This document shows, piece after piece, positions 35,020 through 43,718 of a stretch of 64,000 nucleotides of DNA (its first letter is position 1; every line of letters starts with the position of its first letter). Source of the DNA: Pontibacter sp. HSC-36F09. Lineage in GTDB: Bacteria > Bacteroidota > Bacteroidia > Cytophagales > Hymenobacteraceae. The stretch lies in NCBI RefSeq assembly GCF_024171605.1, contig NZ_JALKAA010000001.1:310001-374000 (forward strand), in the 5' to 3' direction. The notes under the pieces were generated by a model. It was given only the letters and a program-made list of their open reading frames with translations. It was not told where the DNA came from and did not search any database. Made by a program: the position numbers and the translations under genes.

Positions 35020-37359
35020 CTAAAACATGTCTATCAATTCAGGAATCTCAAAATTCAAGTCGAGGAAAAGGGAGTCGGGCTCAGCTTTTGGCAGCACGGT
35101 GGTGCAGTTGTACTTCTTGCTGATCTTAACGGTTGGCTTAGGGAAGCGGCCCATGGTATAGCCCAGGTCTTTGTCTTGGTAGATTCGCTCCATGAAAAGG
35201 CCGTATACCGGCAGTGCCGTCTTGGAGCCTTCGCCCAGGCTGGAGGTACGGAAGTGGATGCTGCGGTCCTCGCCGCCTACCCACACACCGGTTACCAGAT
35301 CTTTAGTTACGCCCATAAACCAGCCGTCGGAGTGATTGGAGGTGGTTCCGGTTTTACCACCGATCTCGTTGCCCTTCCAGAGGTCGTATTCCCAAAGTGC
35401 CTGTGAGGTGCCGCCCGGTTCTTCTATACCTCCCTTGAGCATGTGCATCATCAGGAAAGCCGTTTCTTCACTTAATACCTTCTTCTGTTCCGGCACAAAC
35501 TGCTCGATCAGGTTGCCGTCACGGTCTTCGATGCGGGTGATGAAACGAGGCGCGGTATGAAAACCGTGGTTAGGGAATGTACCGTAGGCTCCCACCATTT
35601 CGTAAACCGACACATCGCTCGGTCCCAAGCCAATAGACGGCACCTTGTCCAGCGGACTGCTAATACCTAGCTTGTGTGCGTAGTCAACCACTGTTTCCCA
35701 GCCAACCAGTTCAGTGAGTTGAGCCGTAATAGAGTTTACTGACTTACCCATACCACGGCGAAGCGTCATAGGCGCACCGGTATACTGCCAGTCGGCGTTG
35801 TTCGGTGACCAGCTTTTCTTCTCCCCTTTTTCTACATAATTGATGGTGATGCGTGTGTCCACAATCTTGTCACAGGGTGAATAGCCGTTGTCGATGGCCG
35901 CCACGTACACGAATGGTTTGAAAGTAGAGCCCGGCTGGCGACGCGCCTGCTTCACGTGGTCGAACTTGAAGTACTTGTAGTTGATACCGCCCACCCAGGC
36001 TTTGATCTCGCCGGAAAAGGGGTCCATGGTCATCATACCGCCGTGCAGGAAGCGCTTGTAATAGCGCAGTGAGTCCAATGGCGACATGGTCATTTTTTTC
36101 TCGCGTTCCGGGTTATCCCAGGTAAACACCATCATGTCGCGTGGCGTGTTCAGTTCTTTGTTGATCGCAGCTGTGTTGTCGCCATGCTTCTTTTTGAGGC
36201 GCTTGTAGTAGTCCGTGCGCTTGATGGTTTCTTCTATGAAGCCCGGAATTTCATTGTTCTTCTCGTCAACCCAGGGATTTTTGCCCTTCCAGTGGTTGTC
36301 GAAGCGGCGCTGCAGCGTACGCATCTGCTGCTCCATGGCCGCCTCGGCATGCGCCTGTACGCGCGAATCGATGGTGGTGTATACCTTGAGGCCGTCGCGG
36401 TAAAGGTCGTAGCCGTTCTGTTTGCACCATTCCTTCATAAAGTCAACCACAGCTCCCCGGAAGTAAGTCGCAGGTCCGTCGTAATGGTTTTCTACTTTGT
36501 AGTCCAGCACCAGCGGCACTTGGCTCAGCGAGTCGGCTTGCGCCTGGGTGAGATAGTCATACTTGGCCATCTGTTCCAGCACCGTGTTGCGACGGCGGGT
36601 GGAATTCTCGGGGTTGAAGCGGGGACTGTAGTAAGTCGGCGCTTTGAGCAAACCCACCAGCACAGCGGCCTGCTCGGGCTTGAGGCTGTCAGGTGAAGTG
36701 TTGAAAAAGGTTTTGGAGGCTACCTGTATACCAAACGAGTTACTGCCGAAGTCCACGGTGTTGAGGTACATCGCCAGGATCTCTTCCTTGGTATAGCGCT
36801 GTTCGAGCTTGATGGCGGTAAGCCACTCTTTGGTTTTGGAGATGACAATGTTCAGACCAGGTATGTGACCCAGCACTCCCTTTGCGTCGTCGGTGCGGGT
36901 CTTGTACAGGTTTTTGGCCAGCTGCTGCGTGATGGTACTGCCACCACGGCTTTCGCCGCGCAGGTTGTCGTATACGGCTCCGAAAATAGCCGTCGGATCT
37001 ATACCTGCATGTTCGTAAAAACGGATATCCTCGGTGGCAATCAACGCATTGATAAGCGTCGGCGACATCTCTTTATAGCCCACCGGACTGCGGTTTTCAC
37101 GGAAGTATTTTCCGATCAACTGCCCATCGGCGGTATAAAGTTCCGAAGCCTGGTCGCTACGCGGGTTTTCCAGCCTGTCCAGACTTGGGGAGGAGCCGAA
37201 GAGGTAAAAGAAGTTATACTCCACACTCACCAGGTAGCCAACCACCACCATCAGTCCCAACAGAAACAGCTTCCAGGTATAGCCAATGATGTGTCCGTAA
37301 ACGGACTTTCTCCTTTTAACCGGTTGCTTTACTTGTTCTTTTTCTTGCTCTTGCAGCAT
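35020..37359 (-). CDS. Bifunctional class A penicillin-binding protein (PBP1)
   Basis: Polymerises and cross-links peptidoglycan at the inner membrane. A cytoplasmic Lys/Arg-rich start is followed by one TM (LFLLGLMVVVGYLVS, about residues 33-47). The GT51 transglycosylase domain shows ATEDIRFYEHAGIDP and RGGSTITQQLAKNLY. The transpeptidase has the active-site QPGSTFKPFVY (Ser-x-x-Lys), KSVNSI (Ser-x-Asn) and GGKTGTTSNHSDGWFMG (Lys-Thr-Gly). At 779 aa it has the normal length of a PBP1A. The C-terminus (KKYNCTTVLPKAEPDSLFLD) is short and unstructured. A -7 element lies at 37419-37426 on its strand. Confidence 0.95.
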   Translation of the reverse strand: MLQEQEKEQVKQPVKRRKSVYGHIIGYTWKLFLLGLMVVVGYLVSVEYNFFYLFGSSPSLDRLENPRSDQASELYTADGQLIGKYFRENRSPVGYKEMSPTLINALIATEDIRFYEHAGIDPTAIFGAVYDNLRGESRGGSTITQQLAKNLYKTRTDDAKGVLGHIPGLNIVISKTKEWLTAIKLEQRYTKEEILAMYLNTVDFGSNSFGIQVASKTFFNTSPDSLKPEQAAVLVGLLKAPTYYSPRFNPENSTRRRNTVLEQMAKYDYLTQAQADSLSQVPLVLDYKVENHYDGPATYFRGAVVDFMKEWCKQNGYDLYRDGLKVYTTIDSRVQAHAEAAMEQQMRTLQRRFDNHWKGKNPWVDEKNNEIPGFIEETIKRTDYYKRLKKKHGDNTAAINKELNTPRDMMVFTWDNPEREKKMTMSPLDSLRYYKRFLHGGMMTMDPFSGEIKAWVGGINYKYFKFDHVKQARRQPGSTFKPFVYVAAIDNGYSPCDKIVDTRITINYVEKGEKKSWSPNNADWQYTGAPMTLRRGMGKSVNSITAQLTELVGWETVVDYAHKLGISSPLDKVPSIGLGPSDVSVYEMVGAYGTFPNHGFHTAPRFITRIEDRDGNLIEQFVPEQKKVLSEETAFLMMHMLKGGIEEPGGTSQALWEYDLWKGNEIGGKTGTTSNHSDGWFMGVTKDLVTGVWVGGEDRSIHFRTSSLGEGSKTALPVYGLFMERIYQDKDLGYTMGRFPKPTVKISKKYNCTTVLPKAEPDSLFLDLNFEIPELIDMF

Positions 37360-37418
37360 GTTATTTCATCAGGGCAAACTGCCTGTATTTTTACGGATCG
37401 CTTCTCTCTAATCTACTG

Positions 37419-37426
37419 CAAATATA
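37419..37426 (-). promoter_or_regulatory. Promoter -7 element for PBP1
   Basis: TATATTTG on the minus strand, exact TAnnTTTG, 60 bp before the start codon. No -33 TTG at good spacing. Confidence 0.45.
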
Positions 37427-37512
37427 CCTTTTGTGTACAAATACTTTCTCAGAAACGGATAAAACTTAGCAAGCGATATGCAGAAGCTGTTATAACTTTG
37501 GCAGGCCCTGCC

Positions 37513-37520
37513 TATCTTTG
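37513..37520 (+). promoter_or_regulatory. Promoter -7 element for the 37545 gene
   Basis: TATCTTTG, exact match; a second one, TAACTTTG, lies at 37493-37500. Its position rules out the ATG at 37518 as the start and supports 37545. Confidence 0.6.
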
Positions 37521-37544
37521 CCGCACAGCATTACCCACACAACC

Positions 37545-38057
37545 ATGCAAGAGCAATTACAGGCAGCGTTCGACAAGATCAAGGGGCTGCCACTGACCAA
37601 AACCACCCGCAGCGAACTGGTACAGTACTTCCACTTCGGCAAAACTAGCTATACCACGCCGCAAGGATTGATTCTGGACGTTGGCCTCTATACCCTGGCC
37701 GTGAACTGCCCCTGGACCTTCGAGCTGGCCAACGGCGAGACCATCAAGCACAGCGAGGTCTTCATGCGCAAGCGCGAGCCCGGTCTCCCTTCTCTCAAAT
37801 TCGACTGGAAAGTACCCGGTGCCAACCTCCGCGACCAGCGTCTGCAGGGTCTGGTGATCAGCAGTCAGGCGCTGGCTGTGGAAAGCGCAGAAATAAAAGA
37901 CGCTTACGGTATAGCCCTGACTTTTGTGAACGGCGACCGCCTGACCTTAGCGCCTGACCTGGGTAAGCCACAGGAAGAATACTGGCAGCTGTTCAGCAAT
38001 TCTGGCGATAACTTCAGCATTGGGGCTGGTGCTGCAGGAATCGTGGAAAGTAACTGA
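37545..38057 (+). CDS. Conserved-looking hypothetical cytoplasmic protein
   Basis: A 170-residue soluble protein with no signal peptide or TM; not recognised. It begins with two helices (MQEQLQAAFDKIKGLP, SELVQYFHFG), followed by a beta-rich region containing GLILDVGLYTLAVNCPWTFE and GIALTFVNGDRLTLAPDLG. The second Met (37545) is used because the promoter overlaps the first (37518). The secreted YCII-like gene follows after 19 bp, probably in the same transcript. Confidence 0.65.
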   Translation: MQEQLQAAFDKIKGLPLTKTTRSELVQYFHFGKTSYTTPQGLILDVGLYTLAVNCPWTFELANGETIKHSEVFMRKREPGLPSLKFDWKVPGANLRDQRLQGLVISSQALAVESAEIKDAYGIALTFVNGDRLTLAPDLGKPQEEYWQLFSNSGDNFSIGAGAAGIVESN

Positions 38058-38076
38058 GTTTGCATACCTTTACCCC

Positions 38077-38538
38077 ATGAAAAAACTGCTACAAACCACA
38101 GGTATAGCCCTGGCACTCAGCATTTGCTGCACGTTTGGTGCCCAGGCGCAATCCAAAGCAAAGCCTGCTACCAAAAAGGCTCCGGCTGCTACAGCGCAGG
38201 AAGCTACTAAAAAGTCTGGTGAGATGGATATGAGTCAGATGAAGACTTATTATATGGCGCTGCTCAAAAAAGGTCCTTACCAGCCCACCGACACAGCCGA
38301 GGTAAACAACATCCAGCGTGGGCACATGGCGCATATCCGGAAGATGGCTGCTGATGGCAAACTGGTGATGGCCGGTCCGTTTCTGGACAATGGCGAGTTG
38401 CGTGGCATCTTCATTTTTGACGTGGCCACGTTGGAGGAGGCGAAGGCCCTGACCGAGGCAGACCCAGCCGTAAAAGCGGGTAAACTGATCATGGAGCTGC
38501 ACCCCTGGATGAGCCAGCGCGGCACAAAGCTGCCGTAG
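38077..38538 (+). CDS. Secreted YCII-like domain protein
   Basis: A 153-residue exported protein. ATG 38077 gives a signal peptide (TGIALALSICCTFGAQAQ), followed by an Ala/Lys/Pro/Thr linker of about 30 residues. The rest is a YCII/Dabb-like alpha/beta barrel: YYMALLKKGPYQP, AHIRKMAADGKLVMAGPF, RGIFIFDVATLEEAKALTEA and KAGKLIMELHPW. The conserved His (GHMAHIR) often proposed as active in YCII proteins is present. Periplasmic location of this normally cytoplasmic fold is unusual, though secreted versions occur in this phylum. Substrate unknown. Confidence 0.8.
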   Translation: MKKLLQTTGIALALSICCTFGAQAQSKAKPATKKAPAATAQEATKKSGEMDMSQMKTYYMALLKKGPYQPTDTAEVNNIQRGHMAHIRKMAADGKLVMAGPFLDNGELRGIFIFDVATLEEAKALTEADPAVKAGKLIMELHPWMSQRGTKLP

Positions 38539-38562
38539 TAACTTTTATAGGCAGAGGGCAGT

Positions 38563-39375
38563 ATGCGAACAAAACAATCGCTGCTGCCCTTGAACTTCCG
38601 TCTGCACCTATTCGAGCTAGAAGACCAGCCCTGGTTTCCGCACATTTTCCGACAGGGCATGCTCGATTTCCTGCGTTTCATGATCTCGAAGCTCGGAGCT
38701 TACGGCCCTGCTATACCTCTGCTGGAGGATCTGCTCCGTCGCAGCGGCCAAACGCACTTCACTGACCTTTGCTCCGGCGCCGGCGGCGGCATAGCAGGTA
38801 TACGCGAAGCACTGAGCCAACGCATGGGAGTGCCTGTGCATGTTACCTTATCTGACCTATACCCTAACATCGGTGCTTACGAATTCCTGCAAGCCGAGTC
38901 CGGTGGTCTGATCGATTTCATTGCATCTCCAATGGATGTCACCAATGTACCGCCGCAGGTAAACGGCGTACGCACCATCTTTTCTTCTTTTCACCACTTT
39001 AAACCAGAGCAGGCGGTTGCCATTTTGCAGAATACCGCCGATCAGCGGGCGCCCATTGGCATTTTTGAAGGGGGTGGTAAGACCTGGGCCGAACTGATCA
39101 TTTTCCTACTTACCTTCCCGATCATCATTCTGCTGGTAACACCTTTTATCAGGCCTTTTATACTCAGCCGACTCCTGTTCACGTACCTTATACCAATCAT
39201 CCCGCTCGGTATCATGTGGGATGGCCTGGTCTCGCTGTTCAGGCTTTACAACCCACGGATGCTCGATGAGTTGCTGGTGCACGTCCATACGCCGCCCGGC
39301 TATACCTGGCGCAGCGGCATTGTCGGTAGCGGACCGGGGCAGCAGGTTATTTATTTACTCGGCTATCCGGATTAA
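38563..39375 (+). CDS. Membrane-associated class I methyltransferase-like protein
   Basis: A 270-residue protein with two parts. Residues about 60-150 resemble a class I SAM-dependent methyltransferase: FTDLCSGAGGGIAGIREAL (motif I glycine loop), VHVTLSDLYPN (acidic residue that would bind the SAM ribose) and IFSSFHHFKPEQAVAIL (post-motif II/III). From about residue 170 there are two strong hydrophobic segments (LIIFLLTFPIIILLVTPFI and LLFTYLIPIIPLGIMW), so it probably sits at the membrane, perhaps acting on a lipophilic acceptor. The UbiA prenyltransferase follows directly, which fits such a substrate; this is inference. Confidence 0.65.
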   Translation: MRTKQSLLPLNFRLHLFELEDQPWFPHIFRQGMLDFLRFMISKLGAYGPAIPLLEDLLRRSGQTHFTDLCSGAGGGIAGIREALSQRMGVPVHVTLSDLYPNIGAYEFLQAESGGLIDFIASPMDVTNVPPQVNGVRTIFSSFHHFKPEQAVAILQNTADQRAPIGIFEGGGKTWAELIIFLLTFPIIILLVTPFIRPFILSRLLFTYLIPIIPLGIMWDGLVSLFRLYNPRMLDELLVHVHTPPGYTWRSGIVGSGPGQQVIYLLGYPD

Positions 39376-39515
39376 TAAAATTGTTGATTGCTGTATTGGG
39401 AGGTTTCAACATTAAAAAAGAGTAAAGAATGACCTGAGAATTGATAACCTGAGATCTGAGAGTTTTGGTAAATGAGAGACAATAAATCAATAACTAACAA
39501 TCAACAATTTACACC
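39376..39515. repeat. Spacer bounded by inverted AAATTGTTGATTG repeats
   Basis: AAATTGTTGATTG at 39378-39390 and its perfect reverse complement CAATCAACAATTT at 39498-39510 frame a 140-bp AT-rich spacer without an ORF. The left arm starts directly after the methyltransferase-like stop codon. Related arms occur at 52081-52240 and 61070-61205. Confidence 0.7.
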
Positions 39516-40421
39516 TTGAAACCAGTCGCTATACCTGTCATCGGAAAATACGGCAGCGCCCTGACCCTGATGCGGATTCCGTTTTCGGTATACCTGATGC
39601 CGGTGTACTGGTTTGCGCTCAGCGTGATAGATGGCTATACCTGGTGGCGGGCAGCGGCTGTGTTCCTGATTCTGCATGTGTTGGTATACCCTGCCAGCAA
39701 CGGTTATAACTCCTACCACGACCGGGACGAAGGCAGCATCGGTGGGCTGCGGCAACCGCCTAAAGTCACGCAGGAGTTGTTTCATTTGGTGCTGCTTTTT
39801 GATGTACTGGCCGTGTTGCTTAGCTTTTTACTTTCTCCTCTGTTTGCCCTGATGGTTGCGCTATACCTGCTGGTTTCCAAGGCTTACAGCGACCGGGACA
39901 TCCGGCTCAAGAAATATCCGGTCATCAGCACACTGGTTGTTACAATTTTTCAGGGAGCCTTCACATTTCTGATGGTACAGGTGGGGTCTGATTTGGAGTT
40001 TCACCAGGTTCTGCAAGCGCCGAATATTTGGTTCGCCCTGGTAAGCACGCTTTTTCTCTGCGGTTCGTATCCGCTCACGCAAATTTACCAGCATCAGGAA
40101 GACAGCGCACGAGGAGACAAAACACTGAGTTTACTGCTAGGTATACGGGGTACTTTCGTGTTTGCAGGTATAGCGCTGAGCCTGGGAGCGGCTCTTCTAA
40201 TCGGGCTATACCTGGCGTTGGGTCAGTTGCTCTATATTCTGGTCTTCCTACTTTTCACCGCTCCAATTACTTATTTTTTCCTGAATTGGGTGCGAAGATC
40301 GTGGAAGAACCCTGAGGAGGTAAACTTCGAAAACACGATGCGCATGAACAAGATCTCGTCACTCTGTATCAGCCTGGCGTTTTTTCTGATACTCCTGCTA
40401 CGCACTGTTTATACCTCGTAA
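39516..40421 (+). CDS. UbiA-family membrane prenyltransferase
   Basis: Multi-pass membrane enzyme that transfers a prenyl chain to an aromatic or lipid acceptor. About eight TM segments in 301 residues. The first Asp-rich motif is NGYNSYHDRDEGSIGG (N-x-x-x-D-x-x-x-D type) and the second is QHQEDSARGDKTLS, both binding Mg-pyrophosphate. The TTG start at 39516 is the first possible initiation before the hydrophobic core; no ATG precedes it. The clustered neighbours are a membrane methyltransferase-like protein and a small membrane protein, so a quinone-like or isoprenoid modification is plausible. It is not obviously MenA: no menaquinone genes are nearby. Confidence 0.88.
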   Translation: MKPVAIPVIGKYGSALTLMRIPFSVYLMPVYWFALSVIDGYTWWRAAAVFLILHVLVYPASNGYNSYHDRDEGSIGGLRQPPKVTQELFHLVLLFDVLAVLLSFLLSPLFALMVALYLLVSKAYSDRDIRLKKYPVISTLVVTIFQGAFTFLMVQVGSDLEFHQVLQAPNIWFALVSTLFLCGSYPLTQIYQHQEDSARGDKTLSLLLGIRGTFVFAGIALSLGAALLIGLYLALGQLLYILVFLLFTAPITYFFLNWVRRSWKNPEEVNFENTMRMNKISSLCISLAFFLILLLRTVYTS

Positions 40422-40489
40422 ACCTCCTACAGGCCAGCCTCTTATAACTACGTAGCCTGATTTCGTATAACAGCAAAAACAGTCTCCAC

Positions 40490-40963
40490 ATGAAATTTTT
40501 CTACGCTGTAATAGGCGGACTTGCCGCCACCGCCGCCATGACCGCCTTCCTATACCTGCTCTCATTTGCGACGCACCGCGTTATGAAGGTAATCCGGATA
40601 CTGGGCACAATGCTTACGAACCGCACGCAACCTGATGGCTCACTCTCGGAGGCCACCAGCACCAAGGTATACGGTACCGTAGCGCACTACCTGGTTGGGA
40701 TTATTTTCGCGCTCTTCTACATCGCGCTGTGGCACTCAGGTGTCGGTCTTATCAATGCTTCCTGGGGATTCCTTTTCGGACTGGCACATGGCCTGATGGC
40801 AATGTTCATCTGGTACCTGTTTTTTCTGGTGCATCCCAGACCACCTCTCATAGCGCTCCGCACCTACTTGATCACACTCATTTTTGCGCACATCGTTTAT
40901 GGCGTGGTGCTGACTTATACCGTCTATCTGCTAGCTAAGCCGGACTATCCGTTTTGGAGTTAG
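40490..40963 (+). CDS. Four-TM membrane protein of unknown function
   Basis: A 157-residue integral membrane protein with about four hydrophobic segments (AVIGGLAATAAMTAFLYLLS, AHYLVGIIFALFYIAL, SWGFLFGLAHGLMAMFIWYL and YLITLIFAHIVYGVVLTYTV). It contains GGLAATAAMTA, a small-residue pattern. A His-rich set (AHYLVG, GLAHGL, AHIVYG) could bind metal or haem, but there is no defined motif. It starts 68 bp after the UbiA gene on the same strand and may belong to the same operon. Family not recognised. Confidence 0.6.
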   Translation: MKFFYAVIGGLAATAAMTAFLYLLSFATHRVMKVIRILGTMLTNRTQPDGSLSEATSTKVYGTVAHYLVGIIFALFYIALWHSGVGLINASWGFLFGLAHGLMAMFIWYLFFLVHPRPPLIALRTYLITLIFAHIVYGVVLTYTVYLLAKPDYPFWS

Positions 40964-41063
40964 GTGGATTGAGTGATTTAGTGAATGAGTGATTTTTGCT
41001 TGGGTGAGTTTTTGAACTTTAACAGCTACTTTTTGATTTCACAGGAAATCAAACTAAGGTATA
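40964..41063. repeat. Left flank of the S23-type gene: GAGTGATT-type repeats
   Basis: Contains GAGTGATTTAGTGAATGAGTGATT (as pieces at 40971-40994), inverse in orientation to the array at 41457-41508. A 15-nt stretch (40970-40984) is identical to 5761-5775, linking this locus to the repeat at the mut operon. Confidence 0.7.
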
Positions 41064-41438
41064 GTGGAGAAAGAACGTTTACCAAAAGAACAATTTGCCG
41101 AGCTTTTCAGGCAGCGAACCAAACTGCTTGCCTTGGATGTAATCAAGTTTAGCAAGCAATTGCCAAAAACGGAGGAAGCAACTATTATGAAGCGACAATT
41201 GCTGCGCTCTGCCACATCAGTTGCGGCAAATTACAGAGCGGCTTGTAGAGCCCGGTCATCAGCAGAATTTTATGCTAAGCTTTGTATTGTAGTAGAAGAG
41301 GCTGATGAAAGTCTATTCTGGCTCGAGCTTCTGGAAGAGTCTGGTACCACTTCAGCTACCACCGTTCTAAACCTACAAAAGGAATTCACAGAAGTTCTAT
41401 CAACCATGGCCAAAGCACGAAAATCCATGAATAAATAA
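41064..41438 (+). CDS. S23/Avd-like four-helix-bundle protein
   Basis: A 124-residue all-helical protein of the four-helix-bundle group, known from 23S rRNA intervening sequences and related to Avd, the accessory protein of diversity-generating retroelement reverse transcriptases. Family phrases: LLALDVIKFSKQLPKTEEAT, MKRQLLRSATSVAANYRAAC, RARSSAEFYAKLCIVVEEAD and ESLFWLELLEES. Start is GTG at 41064. It lies outside any rRNA gene and has no RT beside it. On both sides are repeats of the CACTCATT family in opposite orientation, which suggests the gene and its flanks form a unit that could move. Molecular function unknown; the fold binds nucleic acid in Avd. Confidence 0.85.
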   Translation: MEKERLPKEQFAELFRQRTKLLALDVIKFSKQLPKTEEATIMKRQLLRSATSVAANYRAACRARSSAEFYAKLCIVVEEADESLFWLELLEESGTTSATTVLNLQKEFTEVLSTMAKARKSMNK

Positions 41439-41509
41439 AAGATTCACCAATCAAAAATCACTCATTCACCAATTCACTCAACCACTCATTCACTCATTCA
41501 CTCATTCAG
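41439..41509. repeat. Right flank of the S23-type gene: CACTCATT tandem array
   Basis: Three exact tandem copies of CACTCATT at 41483-41506, preceded by diverged copies (CACTCATTCACC, TTCACTCAA). Orientation is opposite to the left flank. Same family as 5752-5909 and 6466-6497. Confidence 0.8.
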
Positions 41510-41569
41510 TTCAAATAAAAGAAAAGGCCCCTCTGCTTAATAGCAGAGGGGCCTTTTCTTTTATTTGAA
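41510..41569. terminator. Bidirectional terminator with a 28-bp perfect stem
   Basis: Arms 41510-41537 and 41542-41569 are perfectly complementary with a 4-nt loop. Serves rho on the minus strand and the S23-type gene on the plus. The stem is far longer than needed. Confidence 0.92.
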
Positions 41570-41576
41570 CTACGCC

Positions 41577-43436
41577 TTATCCGTTCATCGAGATCAGGAA
41601 CTCTTCGTTGCTCTTGGTTCCCTGCATTCTGTCTTTCAGGAATTCCATGGCTTCCACGGAGTTCATGTCGGACATAAACTTGCGCAGGATCCAGATACGG
41701 TTCAGTTCGTCGCGATCCATGAGCAGGTCTTCGCGGCGTGTACCCGAAGCCGGCACGTCGATGGCCGGGTAGATTCTGCGGTTGGCCAGTTTGCGGTCCA
41801 GTTGCAGTTCCATGTTACCGGTACCTTTAAATTCTTCGAAGATCACCTCGTCCATTTTAGAACCAGTGTCAATCAGGGCAGTCGCGATGATGGTCAGTGA
41901 GCCGCCATTCTCCACGTTACGGGCCGCACCGAAGAAACGCTTCGGCTTGTGCAGCGCGTTGGCATCCACACCACCCGACAGGATCTTGCCTGATGAAGGC
42001 ACTACCGTATTGTAAGCACGAGCCAGACGCGTGATGGAGTCGAGCAGGATCACTACGTCGTGGCCGCACTCTACCATACGCTTGGCCTTGTCCAGTACAA
42101 TGCTCGAAACCTTCACATGGCGCTCGGCAGTTTCGTCGAACGTAGAGGCAATTACCTCCGCTCTCACGCTGCGGGCCATATCAGTAACTTCTTCAGGGCG
42201 CTCGTCTATGAGCAGGATCATCAGGTATACCTCCGGATGGTTTTCGGAGATGGCGTTGGCAATCTCTTTCAGCAACACGGTCTTACCTGTTTTTGGCTGC
42301 GCCACGATCATACCACGCTGGCCTTTACCGATAGGGGCAAACAGATCGAGGATACGGGTTGAAAGCAGGTTAGGCTTGGTGGTCAGTTTCAAACGCTCTT
42401 CCGGGAAAAGCGGCGTCAGGTGCTGGAAAGGTATACGGTCACGGATCTCCTCTGTGGTACGCCCGTTCACCAAATCCACTTTAAGAAGGGCAAAGTACTT
42501 CTCCCCTTCTTTCGGCGGACGGATCTGGCCTTTTACAGTATCGCCTGTCTTCAGACCAAACAATTTGATTTGCGAAGGAGACACATAAATATCATCTGGC
42601 GAGGCCAGGTAGTTGTAATGCGTAGAGCGAAGGAAGCCGTAGCCATCCTGCATCAGCTCCAACACACCTTCATTTAGGATTATTCCGTCAAATTCGCGGA
42701 AGTTATTGCTGCTTGCGGCCGCATTCTGCTGACGGCGCGGTGCGTTATCTCCGCCACGGTTCTGGTCATTGCGGCTATCGCTGCGGTTTCCTACCTCAGG
42801 GCGCTGCTCGCGTTGCTGCTCTGCACGGTTTCCAACCTCAGGGCGCTGTTCACGCTGCTCTGTGCGGTTGTCATTTCTCTCATTCCGATCGTTGCGCTCT
42901 GGACGCTGTGTCTCAGTTCTCTCAACACGTTCCGGACGCTGCTCCGTTCTCTCAGCGCGTTCCGGGCGGGCCTCTGTGCGCTCAACACGCTGTTCCTGAC
43001 GCTGCTCACGCGGGGCGCCATCGTTGCGGTTGTCGCGGCGGGTCGTTACACGCTCACGCTGCGGACCATGGTCTTTTACGGGGGCTGCCTGTTGTACTAA
43101 AGTCGGACTGGTTTGTTCGCGGCGGGCTGCTTCGCGGGCAGGTTTTGGCTGGGCTGTCGTTTCGGCTACAGGGGCCGCCTGCTCTTCATTCACCTCTTTC
43201 TCTTCACTGATGGTAATTGTGTTTTCAATAGCTGCGGTTTCGCTGGCGACGGCTGTGCTAGAGGAGGATTTTACTTTTTTGGGCAATTTGTCGGGAGGGG
43301 TAATGGCTTGCTGATCAAGGATTTTGTAGACGAGATCCTGTTTGCTGAGTTTCTTGAAATTCTTGACACCCAGGTCTTCTGCAATTTCCTTGAGTTCTGA
43401 AAGAAGCCTATCTTTCAATTCTTCAATTTTGTACAT
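41577..43436 (-). CDS. rho: Transcription termination factor Rho with a disordered insert
   Basis: Hexameric RNA helicase that ends transcription. The N-terminal helical Rho_N domain ([20 protein letters not shown], residues 2-40) is followed by an insert of about 200 residues (46-245) made almost entirely of Arg, Glu, Gln, Asn, Thr and Pro, with repeats such as ERTEARPER and [10 protein letters not shown] (195-204 and 209-218). The cold-shock RNA-binding domain starts near 250 ([20 protein letters not shown]). The ATPase has [13 protein letters not shown] (Walker A), [12 protein letters not shown] (Walker B), [11 protein letters not shown] (Q-loop) and [20 protein letters not shown]. The insert is typical of this phylum; in a Bacteroides species it drives phase separation. 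The gene ends at a long terminator. Confidence 0.97.
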   Translation of the reverse strand: MYKIEELKDRLLSELKEIAEDLGVKNFKKLSKQDLVYKILDQQAITPPDKLPKKVKSSSSTAVASETAAIENTITISEEKEVNEEQAAPVAETTAQPKPAREAARREQTSPTLVQQAAPVKDHGPQRERVTTRRDNRNDGAPREQRQEQRVERTEARPERAERTEQRPERVERTETQRPERNDRNERNDNRTEQREQRPEVGNRAEQQREQRPEVGNRSDSRNDQNRGGDNAPRRQQNAAASSNNFREFDGIILNEGVLELMQDGYGFLRSTHYNYLASPDDIYVSPSQIKLFGLKTGDTVKGQIRPPKEGEKYFALLKVDLVNGRTTEEIRDRIPFQHLTPLFPEERLKLTTKPNLLSTRILDLFAPIGKGQRGMIVAQPKTGKTVLLKEIANAISENHPEVYLMILLIDERPEEVTDMARSVRAEVIASTFDETAERHVKVSSIVLDKAKRMVECGHDVVILLDSITRLARAYNTVVPSSGKILSGGVDANALHKPKRFFGAARNVENGGSLTIIATALIDTGSKMDEVIFEEFKGTGNMELQLDRKLANRRIYPAIDVPASGTRREDLLMDRDELNRIWILRKFMSDMNSVEAMEFLKDRMQGTKSNEEFLISMNG

Positions 43437-43718
43437 AAATGTGGTATGGTAGTTAAATTAACCTGCTTGGCACGCATGGGCGGACGCAGCGAGAGCTTGA
43501 CTTATTAATTCGGAAAATGAATGAATGCGATAGAGTTTTGTGCGGCTCAGGATAGGGCCTGCCATAAATTGCACTGCAATGTTATTGCAATGCTTAGTAA
43601 TTAACAAATATTAGCGGGGAATTTGTTGAAAATGTTTCAGTTTTTCCTTAAAAGATTTCGCAAATGCCGCTAACAACCTAAAAAAGTATATTTTTGCAGC
43701 TACACAACGACCCAAACT
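43437..43718. other. Divergent spacer between rho and serS
   Basis: 282 bp. A -7 element TATTTTTG for serS lies at 43689-43696. No clear rho promoter was found. No ORF. Confidence 0.6.

Noticed and set aside
41457..41508. Possible CRISPR array
   Set aside because: Units are 8-12 bp with no spacers of 30 bp or cas genes; it is a simple tandem array.
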